Shown one piece after another: positions 60,215 to 64,000 of a DNA stretch of 64,000 nt. Position 1 is the first letter of the stretch; every line of letters starts with the position of its first letter. The notes under the pieces were generated by a model. It did not search any database. It had not been told where the DNA came from and saw only the letters and a list, made by a program, of their open reading frames with translations. The stretch spans positions 101,009-165,008 of the forward strand of contig JAWUZD010000007.1 of the NCBI GenBank assembly GCA_034110465.1, in the 5' to 3' direction. A program made the position numbers and the translations under genes. The DNA comes from Aurantibacter sp034110465. Its GTDB lineage: Bacteria > Bacteroidota > Bacteroidia > Flavobacteriales > Flavobacteriaceae.

Positions 60215-61393
60215 TTAAAAACGTTCTATAACCATTGCCGATGCTCCACCACCACCATTACAAATAGCTGCAGCACCAATTTTGGCATTGTTTTGTTCTA
60301 AGACGTTTAATAAAGTAATTAATATTCTAACTCCAGAACATCCTAAAGGATGACCTAAAGAGACAGCGCCACCATTTACATTTACGTTAGCGTCTGTTAA
60401 ACCTAATATTTTCATATTTGCCAAACCAACAACAGAAAAAGCTTCGTTAAATTCAAAAAACTCAACATCTTTTAATGCAACACCAGCTTTAGCTAAAGCT
60501 TTTGGTAATGCCTTAGCAGGAGCAGTAGTAAACCATTCTGGTTCATGTGCAGCATCTGCATAGCCCGTAATTTTAGCTAAAGGTTTTAAACCTAATTCTT
60601 TTGCTTTATCTGCACTCATTAATACCATTGCGCCAGCACCATCGTTAATTGTAGAGGCGTTTGCAGCAGTAACAGTTCCTTCTTTAGTAAAAGCAGCTCT
60701 TAGTGCAGGTATTTTTTCTAATTTAACACTTGTATATTCTTGATCTTTATTTACTATAATAGCATCTCCACGACGTTGAGGAACTTCTACAGGTACAACT
60801 TCGTTATCAAATTTACCAGCGTCCCAAGCAGCAGCAGATCTTTTGTAAGATTGTATTGCGTAATTGTCTTGATCTTCTCTTGAAAATTTATGTTCAGAAG
60901 CACATTTGTCTGCATAAACGCCCATAGCTTCTTGACCATAAACATCTACCAAACCATCCTTTTGCATTCCATCTTCCATCTTAGCAGGACCAAATTTAGT
61001 TCCTGTTCTAGCATGGTAATAGTGTGGAATCATACTCATGTTTTCCATTCCACCAGCAACAATAATGTCAGCATCGCCTAAAGCAATACTTTGAGCTGCT
61101 TGCATAACGGTTTTCATTCCTGATGCACAAACCTTATTAACAGTAGAACAAGGCACTGTATCCGGAATTCCAGCAAAAATTGCAGCTTGCCTTGCTGGTG
61201 CTTGACCAGTTCCAGCCTGAACTACATTACCCATTAAAACTTCTTCAACTAATTTAGGATCTAAATTAATTTTGTCTAAAGCACCTTTTATAGCGATTGC
61301 ACCCAGTTTTGGAGCAGGAACAGTAGATAAAGCACCTAAAAAACTACCTATTGGTGTTCTAGCTGCAGAAACAATAACAACTTCTTTATGCAT
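60215..61393 (-). CDS. Acetyl-CoA C-acetyltransferase (thiolase)
   Basis: The 392-residue protein is a type II thiolase. The nucleophilic Cys is in STVNKVCASGMKTVMQAAQ (near residue 90), the His in EFFEFNEAFSVV and the second Cys in AAICNGGGGASAMV. VNVNGGAVSLGHPLGCSGVRIL is the family signature. It joins or splits acetoacetyl-CoA in fatty-acid or ketone metabolism. It stands alone with no beta-oxidation genes beside it, so the exact role (biosynthetic or degradative) cannot be told. Confidence 0.95.
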   Translation of the reverse strand: MHKEVVIVSAARTPIGSFLGALSTVPAPKLGAIAIKGALDKINLDPKLVEEVLMGNVVQAGTGQAPARQAAIFAGIPDTVPCSTVNKVCASGMKTVMQAAQSIALGDADIIVAGGMENMSMIPHYYHARTGTKFGPAKMEDGMQKDGLVDVYGQEAMGVYADKCASEHKFSREDQDNYAIQSYKRSAAAWDAGKFDNEVVPVEVPQRRGDAIIVNKDQEYTSVKLEKIPALRAAFTKEGTVTAANASTINDGAGAMVLMSADKAKELGLKPLAKITGYADAAHEPEWFTTAPAKALPKALAKAGVALKDVEFFEFNEAFSVVGLANMKILGLTDANVNVNGGAVSLGHPLGCSGVRILITLLNVLEQNNAKIGAAAICNGGGGASAMVIERF

Positions 61394-61494
61394 TTTTATG
61401 ATTTTTGATTAGTATTTTTTACGAATTTAATAATTTTATAAGACATAAAAGAGATTCTAAGACATAATAGTAATATTTAAGATAAGTTATTTAG

Positions 61495-61502
61495 TATTTT
61501 TG
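61495..61502 (+). promoter_or_regulatory. Putative -7 box (TATTTTTG) of the PgpH-like gene
   Basis: TATTTTTG lies 17 bases before the ATG at 61520. No TTG was found at the expected upstream distance. Confidence 0.42.
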
Positions 61503-61519
61503 AAATTCAAGAAAAACTT

Positions 61520-63568
61520 ATGAGTTTTAATTTTAATCAATTTTATAAAAATCAATCTAAACTTTACAAAATTGGCCTATTAGTAGCCAGTACTATTTTT
61601 ATTGTATTGTTGTTTCCTAAAAACGGGCGTTTTAAGTATGATTTTGAAAAAGGAAAACCTTGGCTGTCTGAGACTTATTACGCACCATTTACTTTTGCAA
61701 TAGATAAAACTCCTGAAGAAATCAATATGGAATTTGCATATATAAAACTTAATGAAGTTTTATATTTTAATATTGACACCTCTGTTTTAAGTGAGTCAAA
61801 ACAGCGTTTAGAAGTTGAATTGAATAAAAACCTTCCAGACACATTAACAAAACCAATTAACGAAAAAATATTTAGCGTATCAAAAAGACAACTCAATCAA
61901 TTTTATACTATTGGTATTCTTGAAGAAGAACTAAAGGCTAATAAAAAGGCGTCAGTATTTATATTAGATGATAAATTAGAAGTAAATCAAGGAGTTTTTA
62001 GTCAGATTTATAACCAAGAACAACTTAAAATAGAGTTAGATAAGTTTGTTTCTAAAGAAGCTTTAATCGGTTTTTCAAAACCAATTATCACATCTTTTTT
62101 TAATGCTGTAGCGCCTAATTTAGTATATAATAAATTGTTAACTGATAAAGTTTTAGATGAACAGTTAAGTAAAATTTCATACACTAGAGGTAGCATAGAA
62201 AAAGGAACTTTAATTATTTCTAAAGGTGAAGTTGTTGAAGGTGAAAAATATGCAATGTTAAGCTCATTAGAATCGCAATATGAATCTCAAATCTGGACTA
62301 ATTACAACTATTATTGGATTGTATTTGCCTACACCTTATTAGTAGCATTAGCTTTATTAATGCTGTTGTTGTTTCTTAAAAAATACAGATTAGATGTATT
62401 TGAAAATAATACGAAAGTTACTTTTATATTTTTTAATATTATTATAGTAATTTTATTAACCACATTAGTCATTAATTATAATGTAGCATATGTTTATGTT
62501 GTACCAATAGTAATATTACCTTTAATTTTAAAAGCGTTTTTTGATGCAAGATTAGGGTTGTTTGCTCATGTAATTACGGTTTTACTTTTAGGAAGTATTG
62601 TTCCAAATAGTTATGAGTACATGTTTTTACAAATTATAGCAGGAATTGTAACAATTTTAACCGTTTCGGAGCTATATAAAAGAGCTAATTTATTTATTTC
62701 AGTTGGTCAAATAACCCTAGTTTATATATTGGCGTATTTTGCATTTTATGTAATCCATGAAGGAAGTATTGATAATTTAGAATTTGAAACTTTTGGACTA
62801 TTTATTCTATGTGGATTAGCTACACTTTTTGTACAGCCTTTAATTTATGTTTATGAGAAACTTTTCGGATTAGTATCTGATGTTTCTTTATTAGAACTTT
62901 CGGACACAAATAGTAAGCTCTTGAAACAATTATCTAATGAAGCACCAGGAACATTTCATCATTCTTTAAACGTTGCAAATCTAGCAGAAGCTTGTGCAAG
63001 TGAAATAGGAGCAAATGCTATGTTAGTTAGAGTAGGAGCTTTATATCATGATATTGGAAAAATGAATAATCCAGTTTATTTTACAGAAAATCAGTCGTCC
63101 GGATTAAATCCTCACGATGAATTATCACCAATTGAAAGTGCTGAAATAATTATAGATCATACGTTAAAAGGTATTGAAATTGCTAAAAAAAATAAACTTC
63201 CAGAACGTATAATAGATTTTATTAGAACACATCATGGCACAAGCTTGGTTTATTATTTTTATAAGAAAGCATCTGAAATTGATGAAGATATTTCTATTGC
63301 AGATTTTGAATATCCTGGACCTATACCATTTAATAAGGAAACGGCTATTTTAATGATGTGTGATAGTGTAGAGGCAGCTTCTAAAAGTTTAAAAGAACCA
63401 ACAACTTCTAAAATTGATTATTTTGTAGAATCTATTATCGAAAAACAGATGAATAATGGGCAATTTTTAAATTCTAACATTACTTTTAAAGAAATTGAAA
63501 CCATAAAAAAAGTGCTAAAGTCCAAGTTAGCAAATATTTACCATTTAAGAATTGAATACCCAGAATAA
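61520..63568 (+). CDS. 7TM-HD domain phosphodiesterase-like protein (PgpH family)
   Basis: The 682-residue protein has an N-terminal membrane helix (LYKIGLLVASTIFIVLLF), an extracytoplasmic 7TMR-HDED domain (about 45-255), a seven-helix membrane region and a C-terminal HD domain. The metal motif is visible as PGTFHHSLNVANLAEACASEIG plus GALYHDIGKMNNP, with further ligands in THHGTS and MMCDSVEAASKSL. PgpH in Firmicutes hydrolyses cyclic di-AMP, and this relation suggests the same second messenger here, though no cyclase gene is in the window. It precedes the tRNA operon. Confidence 0.9.
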   Translation: MSFNFNQFYKNQSKLYKIGLLVASTIFIVLLFPKNGRFKYDFEKGKPWLSETYYAPFTFAIDKTPEEINMEFAYIKLNEVLYFNIDTSVLSESKQRLEVELNKNLPDTLTKPINEKIFSVSKRQLNQFYTIGILEEELKANKKASVFILDDKLEVNQGVFSQIYNQEQLKIELDKFVSKEALIGFSKPIITSFFNAVAPNLVYNKLLTDKVLDEQLSKISYTRGSIEKGTLIISKGEVVEGEKYAMLSSLESQYESQIWTNYNYYWIVFAYTLLVALALLMLLLFLKKYRLDVFENNTKVTFIFFNIIIVILLTTLVINYNVAYVYVVPIVILPLILKAFFDARLGLFAHVITVLLLGSIVPNSYEYMFLQIIAGIVTILTVSELYKRANLFISVGQITLVYILAYFAFYVIHEGSIDNLEFETFGLFILCGLATLFVQPLIYVYEKLFGLVSDVSLLELSDTNSKLLKQLSNEAPGTFHHSLNVANLAEACASEIGANAMLVRVGALYHDIGKMNNPVYFTENQSSGLNPHDELSPIESAEIIIDHTLKGIEIAKKNKLPERIIDFIRTHHGTSLVYYFYKKASEIDEDISIADFEYPGPIPFNKETAILMMCDSVEAASKSLKEPTTSKIDYFVESIIEKQMNNGQFLNSNITFKEIETIKKVLKSKLANIYHLRIEYPE

Positions 63569-63594
63569 TAAAATTAAAAAAAACAAAAAAAAGG

Positions 63595-63625
63595 TTGCAT
63601 TGTAATAGATGTTAGACTAAATTTG
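63595..63625 (+). promoter_or_regulatory. Promoter of the tRNA operon
   Basis: TTG (63595-63597), 20 bases and TAAATTTG (63618-63625) form a complete Bacteroidota promoter 40 bases before tRNA-Ser. Confidence 0.7.
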
Positions 63626-63665
63626 CACCCGAATTAATATTGCAACGTTCATTAAAAATACAATT

Positions 63666-63752
63666 GGAGAGGTGACTGAGTGGCCGAAAGGAACGGTTTG
63701 CTAAATCGTCGTACCAGCAATGGTACCCAGGGTTCGAATCCCTGTCTCTCCG
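63666..63752 (+). tRNA. tRNA-Ser (GCT)
   Basis: The 87-base gene has acceptor stem GGAGAGG/TCTCTCC (last pair G-T), an anticodon loop TTGCTAA giving anticodon GCT, a long variable arm as expected for Ser, and T-arm CAGGG-TTCGAAT-CCCTG. The discriminator is G. It decodes AGC/AGU. The CCA end is not encoded. Confidence 0.97.
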
Positions 63753-63768
63753 CAATCAATAATATTCT

Positions 63769-63843
63769 CGGGGTGTAGCGTAGCCCGGTTATCGCGCCAC
63801 GTTTGGGACGTGGAGGCCGCAGGTTCGAATCCTGCCACCCCGA
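63769..63843 (+). tRNA. tRNA-Pro (TGG)
   Basis: The 75-base gene has acceptor CGGGGTG/CACCCCG, anticodon stem CCACG/CGTGG with loop TTTGGGA (anticodon TGG), T-arm GCAGG-TTCGAAT-CCTGC and discriminator A. It lies 16 bases after tRNA-Ser. CCA is not encoded. Confidence 0.97.
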
Positions 63844-63861
63844 CTATTATTTTATTGCTAC

Positions 63862-63935
63862 GGGCTCGTAGCTCAGCTGGATAGAGCACCTCCCTTCTAA
63901 GGAGGCGGTCACAGGTTCGAATCCTGTCGGGCTCA
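63862..63935 (+). tRNA. tRNA-Arg (TCT)
   Basis: The 74-base gene has acceptor GGGCTCG/CGGGCTC with two G-T pairs, anticodon stem CCTCC/GGAGG with loop CTTCTAA (anticodon TCT), T-arm ACAGG-TTCGAAT-CCTGT and discriminator A. It lies 18 bases after tRNA-Pro and decodes AGA/AGG. It is the last tRNA of the cluster within the window. Confidence 0.97.
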
Positions 63936-63939
63936 CTTT

Positions 63940-63968
63940 AAGACTTACTGTTTCAGTGGGTCTTTTTT
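63940..63968 (+). terminator. Terminator of the tRNA operon
   Basis: AAGACTTACTG (63940-63950) pairs with CAGTGGGTCTT (63954-63964, two G-T pairs) around TTT and is followed by a T-run. It is 4 bases after tRNA-Arg, so the three-tRNA operon is complete. Confidence 0.85.
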
Positions 63969-64000
63969 GTTTTTATACGTTTCGTAGTGCTTCACAAAGT

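Noticed and set aside
63701..63889. Minus-strand ORF of 62 codons containing a GVAGFEPAASTSQTWRDNR-type sequence
   Set aside because: It is the complement of the tRNA-Ser and tRNA-Pro genes. This peptide is a well-known false protein produced wherever such tRNAs are translated antisense.

Overview
The window is an AT-rich stretch of chromosome from a member of the Bacteroidota, most likely the family Flavobacteriaceae. I base this on the gene families present (DUF4834, DUF3667, YfhO, a fused branched-chain/2-oxo-acid dehydrogenase E1, flavobacterial ClpC and GyrA). Many genes are also preceded by the Bacteroidota promoter element TAnnTTTG, in the best cases with a TTG about 19-21 bases upstream. 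Genus cannot be fixed from the sequence alone. I saw no insertion sequence, prophage, CRISPR array or rRNA. Nearly all of the window is housekeeping core, with a few accessory patches.

Layout. 1-1450: end of a threonine aldolase gene, an orphan HEPN-like gene and ybaB. 1580-8782: oligopeptidase B, then a CBS/CysK-like enzyme, an alpha-oxoamine synthase and a convergent GNAT-type acyltransferase. Those three could be a sulfonolipid (capnine-type) or sphingolipid locus. An outer-membrane protein and a DUF4834 protein follow. 8863-18101: a glycan/membrane cluster (YfhO, GT4-like glycosyltransferase, Wzx-like flippase, DPM1-like GT2, GT-C-like membrane protein) holding two divergent copies of a repeat-containing secreted protein. 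18251-23977: DUF3667 protein, tiny membrane protein, uvrA, an ECF sigma factor with a 46-aa ORF behind it, and a 129-aa orphan.

23999-28727 (minus): a lipoprotein gene broken by one in-frame stop. Next is a compact operon of SUI1/YciH, DUF1835, nucleoside phosphorylase and a leaderless periplasmic-binding-fold protein, preceded by a 2OG-Fe(II) oxygenase. 28863-32172 (plus): fused E1 dehydrogenase, a secreted protein and a Lys-rich cold-shock-domain protein. 32247-37263 (minus): a tetR-ABC-hlyD-tolC export operon. Its ABC ATPase has lost the Walker B aspartate, the signature motif and the H-loop histidine, and a perfect palindrome overlaps its putative promoter.

37355-46482 (minus): MscS/YbdG channel, RluE-type pseudouridine synthase, hutI, fumC, yebC and the operon gcvT-glsA-SDR-PCD. 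46521-63568: aminopeptidase P, Nnr, TlpA-like lipoprotein, hutH, clpC, gyrA, a TPR protein, NlpC/P60 hydrolase, thiolase and a PgpH-like 7TM-HD phosphodiesterase. The window closes with a tRNA operon (Ser-GCT, Pro-TGG, Arg-TCT) with a clear promoter and terminator.

The strongest leads for new biology are the exporter with the degenerate ATPase and its probable operator, the candidate sulfonolipid/ceramide locus, the repeat-protein pair around the glycan genes, and the interrupted lipoprotein. None of these is proven by sequence alone.
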